From: Cylindrospermum sp. FACHB-282
Lineage (GTDB): Bacteria > Cyanobacteriota > Cyanobacteriia > Cyanobacteriales > Nostocaceae
Length of the DNA stretch: 64,000 bases
Direction: 5' to 3'
Assembly: GCF_014697195.1 (NCBI RefSeq)
Contig: NZ_JACJRJ010000019.1
Coordinates: 1-64,000 of the forward strand
Numbering within the stretch: position 1 is the first letter of the stretch; every line of letters begins with the position of its first letter. A program made the translations under genes and the position numbers. Positions 54,268 through 63,197 of this stretch are shown here, in pieces. The notes beneath the pieces are model-generated. The model made no database searches. It was not told where the DNA came from and saw nothing but the letters and a program-made list of their open reading frames with translations.

Positions 54268-55854
54268 ATGGATGCTAGGGCACTTTGGCAACGATACCAA
54301 GACTGGTTATATTTTCACGAAGGATTGGGACTGTACCTAGACATCAGTCGAATGCGGTTTGATGATGCCTTCGTGGAATCATTGCGGCCGAAGTTTGACA
54401 AGGCATTTGCGGATATGGCGGAACTGGAGAAAGGTGCGATCGCCAATCCAGATGAAAACCGCATGGTAGGACACTACTGGTTGCGGAATCCGGACTTAGC
54501 CCCCACTCCCGAACTAACACAAGAAATTGTCCAAACCATAGAGCAAATCGAAGCCTTTGCCGAAAAAGTCCAAACAGGTGCTATTCATCCACCCAGAGCT
54601 AGCCGCTTCACCGATGTCATCTCCATAGGTATTGGTGGTTCCGCCCTCGGCCCCCAATTCGTCGCTGAAGCCCTCTCTCCTGACTTCCCACCCCTGAAAA
54701 TTCACTTTATCGACAATACCGATCCTGCCGGTATCGATCGGATTCTCACCCACCTGCGAAATAGCCTCTCCAGCACTTTGGTATTGGTAATTTCCAAATC
54801 TGGGGGGACTCCAGAACCCCGCAACGGCATGATTGAAGTCAAAAAAGCATACTCTGGACAAAATTTAGACTTTGCCCAATATGCAGTTGCTATTACCGGC
54901 CCAGATAGCAACCTGGATAAAATCGCCAAATCTGAAGGCTGGCTAGCCAGGTTCTTCATGTATGACTGGGTGGGAGGACGCACCTCGGAAATGTCCTCTG
55001 TGGGGCTAGTACCAGCAGCATTGCAAGGCGTTGATATTCGCGCCATGCTAGAAGGTGCCAAAGAAATGGATGACGCCACCCGCATTCCAGATGTGAAAAA
55101 TAACCCAGCCGCTTTATTAGCCTTGGCTTGGTATTATTCTGGCAATGGCCGGGGCGAAAAAGACATGGTTGTCCTACCTTATAAGGACAGCTTATTGTTA
55201 TTCAGCCGTTATTTGCAACAGCTGGTAATGGAATCCTTAGGCAAACAAAAGGACTTAGACGGCAACACAGTCTATCAAGGCATCGCCGTTTATGGCAACA
55301 AAGGCTCAACAGATCAACACGCCTACGTTCAGCAACTGCGGGAAGGTGTGCCGAATTTCTTCGCCACCTTAATTGAAGTTTTAGAAGATCGTCAAGGCCC
55401 ATCCCCAGAAATCGATCCGGGTGTAACAGCAGGTGATTATCTTTCCGGTTTCCTCTTAGGTACCCGCCAAGCACTGTATGAAAATCACCGCGATTCAATT
55501 ACAGTCACCATTCCTCAAGTCAATTCCCGGACTGTGGGCGCGTTAATTGCCTTGTATGAACGGGCTGTTGGTCTATACGCTAGTTTAATCAACGTCAACG
55601 CTTACCATCAACCAGGGGTAGAAGCTGGTAAAAAAGCTGCCGCTGTAATTCTCGATTTGCAAAAACGCGTTGTGGATGTGCTGCAAAAGGAAAAATCAGC
55701 CCTTTCTCTGGCTGAAGTTGCCGAAAAATCTGGCTCACCCGACGAAGTTGAAGCAATTTACAAAATTCTGCGACATCTGCACTCCAATCAGCGCGGTGTG
55801 GTGCTAAAAGGTGATTTAGCCCAACCTAGCAGTTTGATAGTTTCTATTAGCTAA
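54268..55854 (+). CDS. pgi: Glucose-6-phosphate isomerase
   Basis: The 528-residue enzyme interconverts glucose-6-P and fructose-6-P between glycolysis, the pentose phosphate cycle and glycogen. Conserved signature segments are [17 protein letters not shown] (about 120-136), [13 protein letters not shown] (about 175-187) and [15 protein letters not shown] (about 235-249). It is shorter than E. coli Pgi, as expected for the cyanobacterial type, and has an extended C-terminal helical part. It is on the plus strand 105 nt after the RelE-like toxin gene but is probably transcribed on its own. A strong terminator follows. Confidence 0.96.
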   Translation: MDARALWQRYQDWLYFHEGLGLYLDISRMRFDDAFVESLRPKFDKAFADMAELEKGAIANPDENRMVGHYWLRNPDLAPTPELTQEIVQTIEQIEAFAEKVQTGAIHPPRASRFTDVISIGIGGSALGPQFVAEALSPDFPPLKIHFIDNTDPAGIDRILTHLRNSLSSTLVLVISKSGGTPEPRNGMIEVKKAYSGQNLDFAQYAVAITGPDSNLDKIAKSEGWLARFFMYDWVGGRTSEMSSVGLVPAALQGVDIRAMLEGAKEMDDATRIPDVKNNPAALLALAWYYSGNGRGEKDMVVLPYKDSLLLFSRYLQQLVMESLGKQKDLDGNTVYQGIAVYGNKGSTDQHAYVQQLREGVPNFFATLIEVLEDRQGPSPEIDPGVTAGDYLSGFLLGTRQALYENHRDSITVTIPQVNSRTVGALIALYERAVGLYASLINVNAYHQPGVEAGKKAAAVILDLQKRVVDVLQKEKSALSLAEVAEKSGSPDEVEAIYKILRHLHSNQRGVVLKGDLAQPSSLIVSIS

Positions 55855-55894
55855 TAAACCAATCCTATTTGATTTGTGAAAATCGAAAGGCTTC

Positions 55895-55927
55895 AGATCC
55901 CCGACTTGTTTAAAAAGTCGGGGATCT
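55895..55927 (+). terminator. Intrinsic terminator after pgi
   Basis: A 13-bp perfect stem (agatccccgactt / aagtcggggatct) with a 7-nt loop, followed by tgtttta. It starts 41 nt after the pgi stop. The remaining sequence to 56154 has no gene. Confidence 0.85.
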
Positions 55928-56154
55928 TGTTTTATAGGTTAAATTGAGGGACGAAACCCAACAACTCATACCATTTGAGATTTTAGATTGTCTAAGAGTT
56001 CCTGATAATCACCGTCAAATAAAGAAAGATAGCGATCGCATCCAAGTCCGGGGTGTGGAGTAACCCAAACCAAGAGAAGCCTTGGGATTATCGACGACGA
56101 CAAAGGCAAAAGTAAAACTTGTTAACAAGTAAAAAGCAAGAAACGAACAGGTTG

Positions 56155-57183
56155 CTAGGCAACAATAATTGTCTGACCATCAGTCAAACTGGCGAAGTCA
56201 TACTTTGTGCTACCAGCTATGAGTTTCTCAAATTCGGAAGTGTTCATAGTGATGCCATTACTCGTGAAGTTCACTGTTGCTCCCGATATGCCGATAGTAT
56301 AATTTCCTGTCGTTAATTCCAGTGTGTCTTTACCGCTTCCTCCATAGAAATTACCACTACCAAAACCCTTGAGATAGTCTTTATCCTTTCCTAAAAACAC
56401 GCTGCCAATGCCATTGAAGCCTCCATCAGCAATGATAGAGTCTTCGCCATTTCCAGTATTGATGATACCGTTGTTGTAGATGCCAGTACTGCCAGTGCCA
56501 ATGATTTTGTCCTTACCAGCGCCAGTATCGATAGTACTGCCGGAATAGTTGTAGATGCCCCAGCCGGTAGTGTTAGTGCCAGTGATTTTGTCGTTACCAG
56601 CACCAGTATCCATTGTACCGACGTTGACGATGCCGTAACCACCTGTGAGAGTTCCATTGCCAGTGATTTTGTCGTTACCATCGCCGGTAGTGATGATGAA
56701 ATAGTTTTCGACACCGTAGCCGCCAGTACCAGTGATTATGTCGTTGCCCTTTCCAGTATCAATGATGCCCTGGTAGTTGACATTTACGCCAGAATCGATG
56801 GCAGTGCCAATGATTTTGTCGTTACCATCGCCAGTATTGATGGTGCCGAGTGAGGTAAAGATGCCACTGCCTGCCTGTCCAGTACCAGTGATTATGTCGT
56901 CACCATCATCGGTATTGATGGTACCTCCTTCGTTGCGGATGCCACCACCGGGAATGATGGTATTTTCGTCGCAAATACCAGTAATGATGTCATCACCAGC
57001 ACCAGTATTGATGGTGCCAGAGTTGAGGATGCCGAAGCGATCAGAGCCAGTGATAGTGCCTGTGATGATGTCGTTGCCAGCAAAGGTATTGGCGATGCCA
57101 GTATTGATTATTTGCTCAGTCCCTGATATTGGAACAATGTCAGCCTTATTAGTAAACGTTAGATTTGAAAGTTCTATTGCCAC
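56155..57183 (-). CDS. Calcium-binding-repeat-like (RTX-related) protein
   Basis: The 342-residue protein is composed of about nine irregular repeats of 25-40 residues, each holding a (I/M)(N/D)TGxG(N/D)D(K/I)I(I/T)G core (for example INTGAGDDIITG, MDTGAGNDKITG). GGxGxD-type cores bind Ca2+ in RTX proteins, but here only one core occurs per long unit, and extra GIYNxG motifs separate them. The last ~70 residues (GGSGKDTLELTTGNYTI...) resemble the C-terminus of hemolysin-type calcium-binding proteins. No signal peptide; type I export is plausible. It has no protease or toxin domain. Confidence 0.82.
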   Translation of the reverse strand: MAIELSNLTFTNKADIVPISGTEQIINTGIANTFAGNDIITGTITGSDRFGILNSGTINTGAGDDIITGICDENTIIPGGGIRNEGGTINTDDGDDIITGTGQAGSGIFTSLGTINTGDGNDKIIGTAIDSGVNVNYQGIIDTGKGNDIITGTGGYGVENYFIITTGDGNDKITGNGTLTGGYGIVNVGTMDTGAGNDKITGTNTTGWGIYNYSGSTIDTGAGKDKIIGTGSTGIYNNGIINTGNGEDSIIADGGFNGIGSVFLGKDKDYLKGFGSGNFYGGSGKDTLELTTGNYTIGISGATVNFTSNGITMNTSEFEKLIAGSTKYDFASLTDGQTIIVA

Positions 57184-57439
57184 AAAAATACCTCAAAATT
57201 AAGAGAAAAAAGCAGAAAGATTGCCCTTTTTCGTATATTATCAATAAACCGCGAACTTTGGGAAATAAACGTAAAAATTGTAAGGATTCAGGTCTAAACT
57301 TGAGGTATTAAAGATGGTGCTTGCACATCAGGATTAACTATCGCTTTTATAGCTTGCTCAAAAAATTCAATTACGGAACGTCCTTGGCGATAGATATTAT
57401 TGTAAAATAAAGCTAAAACAACAGCAATAGGTAGGATTT

Positions 57440-57757
57440 ATGACTCAGCTAACACCAAAGCCACCAACTCGTAGAGGACGAATTTTCCCAGAACGCACTT
57501 TATCACCAGAGGAACTAGCTAGACGCAAAGCTGAAAATGAAGCACAATATCAACGTTATCGGGCAATTTTTGAGCGTGTACGTCCTGAGTTGATTCAAGA
57601 ACATTATGGTTGGTATATTGCTATTGAGCTAAATAGTGGTAATTATTTGATTGATGAGGATAAAGAAGTTGCACATAAAAAAGCCCATGAGAAATATCCA
57701 AATAGTGATCACTGTGTTTTTTGCTTGAACGAAACTGGAGCAACTGGCAGAATATAA
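57440..57757 (+). CDS. Hypothetical protein, tandem duplicate A
   Basis: The 105-residue soluble protein is a paralogue of the next gene (about two-thirds identical, both ending NETGATGRI). Shared features are a basic start (TPKxPTRRGRIFPE), a charged coiled region LSPEELA(R/K), RAIFERV, HYGWYIA(I/V)E and an IDxDxEVA(x)xKA(x)EK(H/Y)PN segment. I know no named domain. In copy B the partner is a retropepsin-like protease gene that overlaps it by 4 nt; copy A is followed instead by ttatttt-containing sequence that looks like a shortened relic of that gene start. Confidence 0.75.
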   Translation: MTQLTPKPPTRRGRIFPERTLSPEELARRKAENEAQYQRYRAIFERVRPELIQEHYGWYIAIELNSGNYLIDEDKEVAHKKAHEKYPNSDHCVFCLNETGATGRI

Positions 57758-57803
57758 AAGATTATTTTAAGTTAAACTAATAGTTACAGTTAGGTAAATA
57801 GTT

Positions 57804-58121
57804 ATGACTCAATCAACACCAAAGTCACCTACACGTAGAGGTCGAATTTTCCCCGAATTGACTTTATCACCGGAAGAACTAGCTAAACGCGAAGCTGAAA
57901 GAGAAGTTTTTCATAAACGTTGTCGGGCAATTTTTGAGCGTGTCCTTCCTGAATATATCGAGAACCACTATGGCTGGTATATTGCAGTGGAGCCAGATAG
58001 CGGTGATTACTTTATTGATAAAGACATTGAAGTAGCTAGTCAGAAAGCACGAGAAAAACACCCAAATGCTGTACATTGTGCATTTCGCCTAAATGAAACT
58101 GGAGCCACTGGCAGAATATGA
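57804..58121 (+). CDS. Hypothetical protein, tandem duplicate B
   Basis: The 105-residue paralogue of the preceding gene begins 46 nt after it. It has the same length and the same conserved core (RAIFERV, NHYGWYIAVE, NETGATGRI). Its last codons overlap the start of the retropepsin-like gene by ATGA (58118-58121), so translation is coupled and the two proteins likely work together. The abundance of charged residues and the lack of signal or membrane segments suggest a cytoplasmic partner or substrate of the protease. The function is unknown. Confidence 0.75.
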   Translation: MTQSTPKSPTRRGRIFPELTLSPEELAKREAEREVFHKRCRAIFERVLPEYIENHYGWYIAVEPDSGDYFIDKDIEVASQKAREKHPNAVHCAFRLNETGATGRI

Positions 58122-58480
58122 TACAGGGTTATTTTGGTGATGAGGGGCAACTATTTTTTGAAATTGAATTGATTACTAATGATAGATTAAATTTACCTGT
58201 GGAGATAATGTTAGATACTGGCTTTACAGGATTTATGGCTATAAACAAACAAGATTTAGATGCTCTAGACTGGCAATTTGTTCGTGAGCAAGAACTGATT
58301 ACAGCACAGGGAGAAAAAATATTTGATTTGTATTTAGGTAAGGTGATATTGGATGGAGAAGAGTATGAAATTCCAGTATTTGCAGGGAATAAAATCACAG
58401 AGATTTTATTAGGTTCGGAATGGTTGAGGTTTCTGCCTTTAGTGGTGAATTTTCAAGCGGGTATTTTAACTTTGGGATGA
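58118..58480 (+). CDS. Retropepsin-like (clan AA) aspartic protease
   Basis: The 120-residue single-domain protein has the aspartic protease signature LDTGFTG (Asp33-Thr-Gly35), the flap-like region near 58-80 (TAQGEKIFDLYLG) and the hydrophobic hhG motif EILLGSEWL near 95-103. Single-domain proteins must dimerise to make an active site with one Asp from each chain. There are no signal or membrane segments. It overlaps the duplicate B gene by 4 nt, so the two are translated together. Proteolytic activity is inferred from the motif. Confidence 0.87.
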   Translation: MIQGYFGDEGQLFFEIELITNDRLNLPVEIMLDTGFTGFMAINKQDLDALDWQFVREQELITAQGEKIFDLYLGKVILDGEEYEIPVFAGNKITEILLGSEWLRFLPLVVNFQAGILTLG

Positions 58481-58545
58481 AACGAACCGCAAAGGGCGCA
58501 AAGAGCGCTAAGGTAAGAAAGAAAAGAAGAGAAAATTCGTTATTT

Positions 58546-60036
58546 TTAGTTTATTGGTAGGTCGCGCAGGTAGTAAAATTTATCGTTTTTCCCATCACTT
58601 AATCTTTCACGTCCTAAGTAGCCGGTTAGGGGTGATGATAGTTCTATCAGTAAATCATAAGCTATTTCATCTGTTAGTTTGGGGTTATGAGTCACGTTGT
58701 AATGAACACGAATTTCTGTAACTGTAACCTGTTGATGTATAGCTGACGAAATTTCACTCTGTTGCTTAGAGAGTTCTTTAACTGTTTTGATAATGTTTGA
58801 ACGCAATTTAATACCTTGCCAGAGGTTATCAATATAGCGATTTATTTTATCATCGGCTGCTTCACCAAAAGGTTCGTTTTCTAAGCATGGTTTTAAGTTT
58901 AATAAATCTATTGAACCTGGGTGTTTTGCTTTTAATTCAACTAATTTTTGTAAGGTTTCAGGACGAATAACGTTCATTTGATTTCCACTCGCAGTTGATT
59001 CAGCAGGTTTTGTTAATTCACCAGCAGCCATAATGATTTTGATACAACTATTATATTGCTGTTGTAAATGCTTGTATCCCAGTTTTACAAGTTGTGCCGC
59101 TGTACCATCAGGAACTTTTTCTGTTTTAGTAGCTTTACATTCTCCAACGATTCGATAAGGATACTCACAATAAAAATCTAACCCACCAGCACCACCTAGT
59201 TTATCAGGATCTAGGTTAGCTTGAGAATTCGTATTAGAACAAGAAAAGCCTAGTGTGACAAAGCTTTTACGAACGAGTTTTTCAAACTCGTTACCATCAC
59301 TAGAATTACCAACTTTAGCAATTTTTCTAACCCAAGCTAAATCTGAATCTAGTTTATTTGCACTTTGCTCACTACCCCAACCCAAAAAGACTTTAATATC
59401 ATTTTCTAATTGCTGTGCTGCTGGGTTGGTGTAGGATATTTGCGATAAAGTACTCTGCAATTCTTCTAATTCACGATTTTGAGGAGGTTCTAGATTTTCT
59501 AATTGGCGTTTGCGTTGGGTAAATATTTGCTCACTTAATACAGGTTTAGCTTCAGAAGAAGCAATATTAGATAAACCCACAAATTTACCTAATTTATCTT
59601 GAATATTTGCATTAACTGGAACTTTACAGAACTGAGACAAATGATAAACGCGCAAGTAAGCGAGAAAAATATTTTGTTGTTTCTGTATTATTGCTTCAAA
59701 TGCTTCTGGTGCCCATATTGTCAATTGAGACAAAATATCTAACGGTTTAGATTTATCTAGAATTTGGCAAAGTTCACATTTAGCCCAACCTTTAATTGAA
59801 ACTATCTCAGAATTAACTTGTTTGATAGCAGTTTGAGCATTTGGTAAAAAATTTGGGCGGTAGTATTTTTCAATTGAAAGCTGATTTGCTGAAACATCAA
59901 CAGGATAAAGTGCAAATCTCTGTCCTGGACGAAGAAACATTCTGGGTAAAGCTGCAACTGTTCGTCCCTGTATTAAGGCTTCAATATCAGGGACGGGTAG
60001 ACACAGTGCTGTTGGAAGTGAAAACTGCTGAGTCAT
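58546..60036 (-). CDS. PD-(D/E)xK nuclease of a three-gene cassette
   Basis: The 496-residue protein has three parts. The N-terminal ~130 residues (DIEALIQGRT, GQRFALYPVD, GWAKCELCQ) might be a PUA/ASCH-like domain (weak inference). A helical linker follows. A PD-(D/E)xK nuclease core (about 245-345) has Glu250 (GNEFEKL), Asp287 (GGLDFYCEY) and Glu299-x-Lys301 (GECKATK). The C-terminal ~100 residues are unassigned. It begins 2 nt after the ATPase stop, so the cassette is one transcript. Key residues are all present, so nuclease activity is likely. The target is unknown. Confidence 0.72.
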   Translation of the reverse strand: MTQQFSLPTALCLPVPDIEALIQGRTVAALPRMFLRPGQRFALYPVDVSANQLSIEKYYRPNFLPNAQTAIKQVNSEIVSIKGWAKCELCQILDKSKPLDILSQLTIWAPEAFEAIIQKQQNIFLAYLRVYHLSQFCKVPVNANIQDKLGKFVGLSNIASSEAKPVLSEQIFTQRKRQLENLEPPQNRELEELQSTLSQISYTNPAAQQLENDIKVFLGWGSEQSANKLDSDLAWVRKIAKVGNSSDGNEFEKLVRKSFVTLGFSCSNTNSQANLDPDKLGGAGGLDFYCEYPYRIVGECKATKTEKVPDGTAAQLVKLGYKHLQQQYNSCIKIIMAAGELTKPAESTASGNQMNVIRPETLQKLVELKAKHPGSIDLLNLKPCLENEPFGEAADDKINRYIDNLWQGIKLRSNIIKTVKELSKQQSEISSAIHQQVTVTEIRVHYNVTHNPKLTDEIAYDLLIELSSPLTGYLGRERLSDGKNDKFYYLRDLPIN

Positions 60037-60038
60037 TT

Positions 60039-61928
60039 CTATTTAGTTATGGGTTCACTCATTTGAATATTTTCAGCATTTGCAGCACTTTGAGGAATAC
60101 TAACAGGTAATCCATCAGGAGTTAATTTAGTCGGTTCTTGACCAGAAGGATCACTTAAAATTTCTCGAATTAGAGGATTGTTGATAGCGATTTGTTTCTG
60201 TTTTATAAATTCAAAAATCTGCTCCTCTGTCAATTCATAACTCTTACGATTGTCCCAAACATACAAGATAGCTAAAAGAGGTTTAATATCTTGGCTTTGC
60301 AACCCTACCCATTCTCCACCCTTTTGTTTTAACAGTATTCTCAAGTTTTCTCTAGCTAATTTAGCAGTAGTAGAAATTTCCTTTGAACGCACCAAGCAAC
60401 CGCGAGTTAAATCATATTTATGATAATCAATTAATCTACTCAACGCTGCTGCGATACTACTACCATTTGGTTGCTGTATGACATCTACCCCAATTTTTAC
60501 TTGTTGTTTATTCCCAATAATTTTAAAATCAATATGTTGTTGATTAGGTACTTCTTCAATTTTTTCAATTGTCACACCTTCTATAGTTTCACCTATTAAC
60601 CTATCAAAAGAAAATTTAAGTGCCTTGGCAATTATTACTTCATCATCTAGCAGTAAATTGATAGAAGCTCGTAGGTGTACTAATTCACTCAGAAAATACG
60701 GTTTAACTAGATGGGGATGGATGTCTTTTGGTTTGGGTGGATCATCTTTCTTTGGTAGGGTTTTTCCATTAAAATTATCCGCGCACCATTTTAAAACTGC
60801 TCTCACGGTCGGTCTTTGTTTCCCAAGTTCTCGGAGTTCATTTTCATCAAATGGATAAAGAGGATGAGGAGGTGTCTGTTGATGTTCTTTATAAAACTCT
60901 TGCAACCATTGACTAACTATGGCAATAACATCATCAGGATTTAAAAATTTCAGTCGGATTGGTAGTCTATCAACTTGATTGCTGACTAATCTATCCATAA
61001 CAGCTTCAGCTTGTGGTAAAAGCCTGATTTGATCTTCCCAAGTTTCACGGTACATTGTCAGCAGAAAAACACCTTTCTTCAGACTGTTATACATATCCTT
61101 AACCAAGTTTGCAATAACCTGGGCTGTTGTAAAACCTGAGCCTGAAACTTCCGAATTATCTAATTCATCAAAGCAAATTACTGGTATTTTGTAATTGCTA
61201 GTTATATCGAGAATTTGGCGAACAGTATTTAATGCCTCAACCTCTCTATCTTCAGTTTTAGGATTTGGTAAACCCATTGCTTCAGCCTGAGCCTGTGTTA
61301 GTTCCAAGCCCGATAGCCAAAAATTTGCAAAATTCGCATGGGCTGGAGAAAGTGTCCACAAAATCGCTTTGACTATGTAAGGATTAGTGATTTCAGGCTT
61401 GATTTGCTGAATAAGTTCTGTCAAGTTATCAAGAAATTTAGTTGAATATTGATTTAACCAATTTGGATATTGATTAATATACTGTTGTGGTGTAAATTTC
61501 CATGATTTTGCTTCGTTGATTAAAGCTGCTGCAATTTCTTGCCACTGCATTACTTTCTGACTTCCAAAAGCTCTGAGACTAGAGGCAACACTTTGCAGAA
61601 ACTGAGACTTAATGCAATTCAAGTTATCGTATTTACTCACATAGATAAATAAGCTGCTATTGTCAGCCTGTAGACGGTGGCGAATACGACTAATAATATG
61701 GCTTTTACCTGCGCCTTTTGGAGATGCAATTGTGATACCTACAATTTCACGTTTTCCCTTACTAATTTTTTCAATTGCTTCAAAAACTGCATCAGAAGCA
61801 TGAGCATTAATTGAAGGAACATCAGGAAAGCTTTTACCCCATACTTGTTGGGATCTGACAACGATATGTCCTGCAAATGGGTTGTGATTTCTAATCAGTT
61901 CGTCAATGGTAGATCCGTTAGTACTCAT
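60039..61928 (-). CDS. P-loop ATPase of a three-gene cassette
   Basis: The 629-residue ATPase has Walker A SPKGAGKS (69-76) and Walker B VICFDELDN (250-258; Asp254-Glu255), followed by a sensor-1-like LLTMYRETW and arginine-rich segments, resembling AAA+/Orc-like or STAND-type ATPases. The C-terminal ~250 residues contain a region (about 470-555; DFKIIGNKQQVKIGVDV, then a helix and a LVRS strand) with a PD-(D/E)xK-like layout lacking a clear E-x-K, as in DUF234-type C-terminal domains. It lies between the wHTH gene (45 nt) and the nuclease gene (2 nt), all minus strand. Confidence 0.78.
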   Translation of the reverse strand: MSTNGSTIDELIRNHNPFAGHIVVRSQQVWGKSFPDVPSINAHASDAVFEAIEKISKGKREIVGITIASPKGAGKSHIISRIRHRLQADNSSLFIYVSKYDNLNCIKSQFLQSVASSLRAFGSQKVMQWQEIAAALINEAKSWKFTPQQYINQYPNWLNQYSTKFLDNLTELIQQIKPEITNPYIVKAILWTLSPAHANFANFWLSGLELTQAQAEAMGLPNPKTEDREVEALNTVRQILDITSNYKIPVICFDELDNSEVSGSGFTTAQVIANLVKDMYNSLKKGVFLLTMYRETWEDQIRLLPQAEAVMDRLVSNQVDRLPIRLKFLNPDDVIAIVSQWLQEFYKEHQQTPPHPLYPFDENELRELGKQRPTVRAVLKWCADNFNGKTLPKKDDPPKPKDIHPHLVKPYFLSELVHLRASINLLLDDEVIIAKALKFSFDRLIGETIEGVTIEKIEEVPNQQHIDFKIIGNKQQVKIGVDVIQQPNGSSIAAALSRLIDYHKYDLTRGCLVRSKEISTTAKLARENLRILLKQKGGEWVGLQSQDIKPLLAILYVWDNRKSYELTEEQIFEFIKQKQIAINNPLIREILSDPSGQEPTKLTPDGLPVSIPQSAANAENIQMSEPITK

Positions 61929-61973
61929 AGTATTGTGAAGTTAAGGTGTGAGAAGTTGAAACAAGATTTAAGG

Positions 61974-62633
61974 TTATAAACGTATGGCGTAGCAGCGTAG
62001 TCCATCAAGTTTTGTACTAATAGAATCTTCTACTTTGTCGCTGGCATTATCTTCTATAGTTCCCCCTTGAAGTTGGAAAATATCGTCAGCTTGCATTTCT
62101 AGCAGAAAATCATTAAATTCAGTACGACTTATGCGATCGCCTATTTCTCTCCTAATGCGGTAAATTGGCACTAGATGATTAAAGTTGTATTCATAGTTCA
62201 ACTTGTCGTAGACTTCTAGCGCTACAGACTTAAACTCGTCGTAAGAAGCAATGCTTGCACTCTTCACCCCATCCCCAGACGCAACCACCGCTACATCAAT
62301 CTGACTAATCCACTTCAGCAACGCATTCGCAACCCAAGTACCGACAATAGTTCCCTCAAACTTAAACTCGCTATGTCGCAAACCCGCACCCAACACCTCT
62401 AAACCCTTGGGAGATGTGAGAGAGTATCCTTTTTTGGAAATTGCGATCGCACCCTGCTTTTCTAACTCCGCAAATATCTCCTGAAAATCTGCAACCTTCT
62501 TACCCTTAGATATAATTCGCTTAGTGAGTTGACCTTTAGCTACTTCCTTCTCTCTCCCTCCCAAATCCCATAAAGCCAGCAACAAACGAGTTGTAGCTGC
62601 ATTAGCCTGTAAAATATTTTGTTTAGTAACCAT
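61974..62633 (-). CDS. Winged-helix protein of a three-gene cassette
   Basis: The 219-residue first gene of the cassette. The N-terminal ~85 residues read as a winged helix (TRLLLALWDLG, FQEIFAELEKQGAI, YSLTSPKGLEVL). The C-terminal part (about 150-219) looks like a second winged helix (LVPIYRIRREIGDRISRTEF, FLLEMQADDIFQLQGG). Two small DNA-binding modules suggest target or regulator recognition. It begins 45 nt before the ATPase gene; no ribosomal or transport context. I do not know a named family for it. Confidence 0.65.
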   Translation of the reverse strand: MVTKQNILQANAATTRLLLALWDLGGREKEVAKGQLTKRIISKGKKVADFQEIFAELEKQGAIAISKKGYSLTSPKGLEVLGAGLRHSEFKFEGTIVGTWVANALLKWISQIDVAVVASGDGVKSASIASYDEFKSVALEVYDKLNYEYNFNHLVPIYRIRREIGDRISRTEFNDFLLEMQADDIFQLQGGTIEDNASDKVEDSISTKLDGLRCYAIRL

Positions 62634-63197
62634 ACTATGTGCCTTATTTGACGAATAATAATTATAATAGTTTTCTTTTTTCCCTTAGCCAGAGAAAAAA
62701 CTTTTGTTATTTTCTATATATTTCATAAAGAAATTCAGATATTTACTCAAAGGATAAATCCAGAGATTACACGTATTTTGTTTGTTTAAATTTTACAAAA
62801 ATTGCAACAATTAGAGGACTTTTCAATTACATACACCACCCCGTAAGCCTACGGTTTACACACAAGTCTCTCTCGATGCAATTTAGGGTTAAAACCTCAC
62901 CCTGGTTCTGCTATTCGCTTTACCTCTCCCTCTCCAACGCATAGAGAGGGATGTCCGTCAGGACTATTTGAGGTTAATCTTTTGTCATATTCCCCAGGAG
63001 ATAAGTAATCCAGCCTATATCAACAGCAGGATGGAAAACTTGAGAAATTGCTTCATCATGCCAAGAGAAACTCTTTATCAGTGCTGTTGTAAAACAGCGG
63101 CAAATGCTTATTCAATTGCAGAAAAAATAGCAGGAATTACCACCCTGTTTTTGCCACAGTACGCCTTTTAGCAAACCCAGTGTGAGGACAAAATCTG
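62634..63197. other. Divergent intergenic region upstream of the cassette
   Basis: About 560 nt without a supported gene. The first ~200 nt are very AT-rich and may carry the promoter of the three-gene cassette. A weak 67-codon frame at 62968-63171 was not accepted. The lipoprotein gene follows. Confidence 0.4.

Noticed and set aside
58481-58545. Possible attachment site or integrase context at the cassette edge
   Set aside because: Only a gcaaagggcgcaaag repeat is present, which also occurs at about 51100; no integrase gene is in the window.
60039-61928. Replication-initiator Orc/Cdc6 assignment for the ATPase
   Set aside because: The Walker motifs fit broadly, but the protein is in an operon with a nuclease and has no origin-like repeats nearby.
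62968-63171. 67-codon frame upstream of the lipoprotein gene
   Set aside because: No Shine-Dalgarno and no domain; probably a chance frame.
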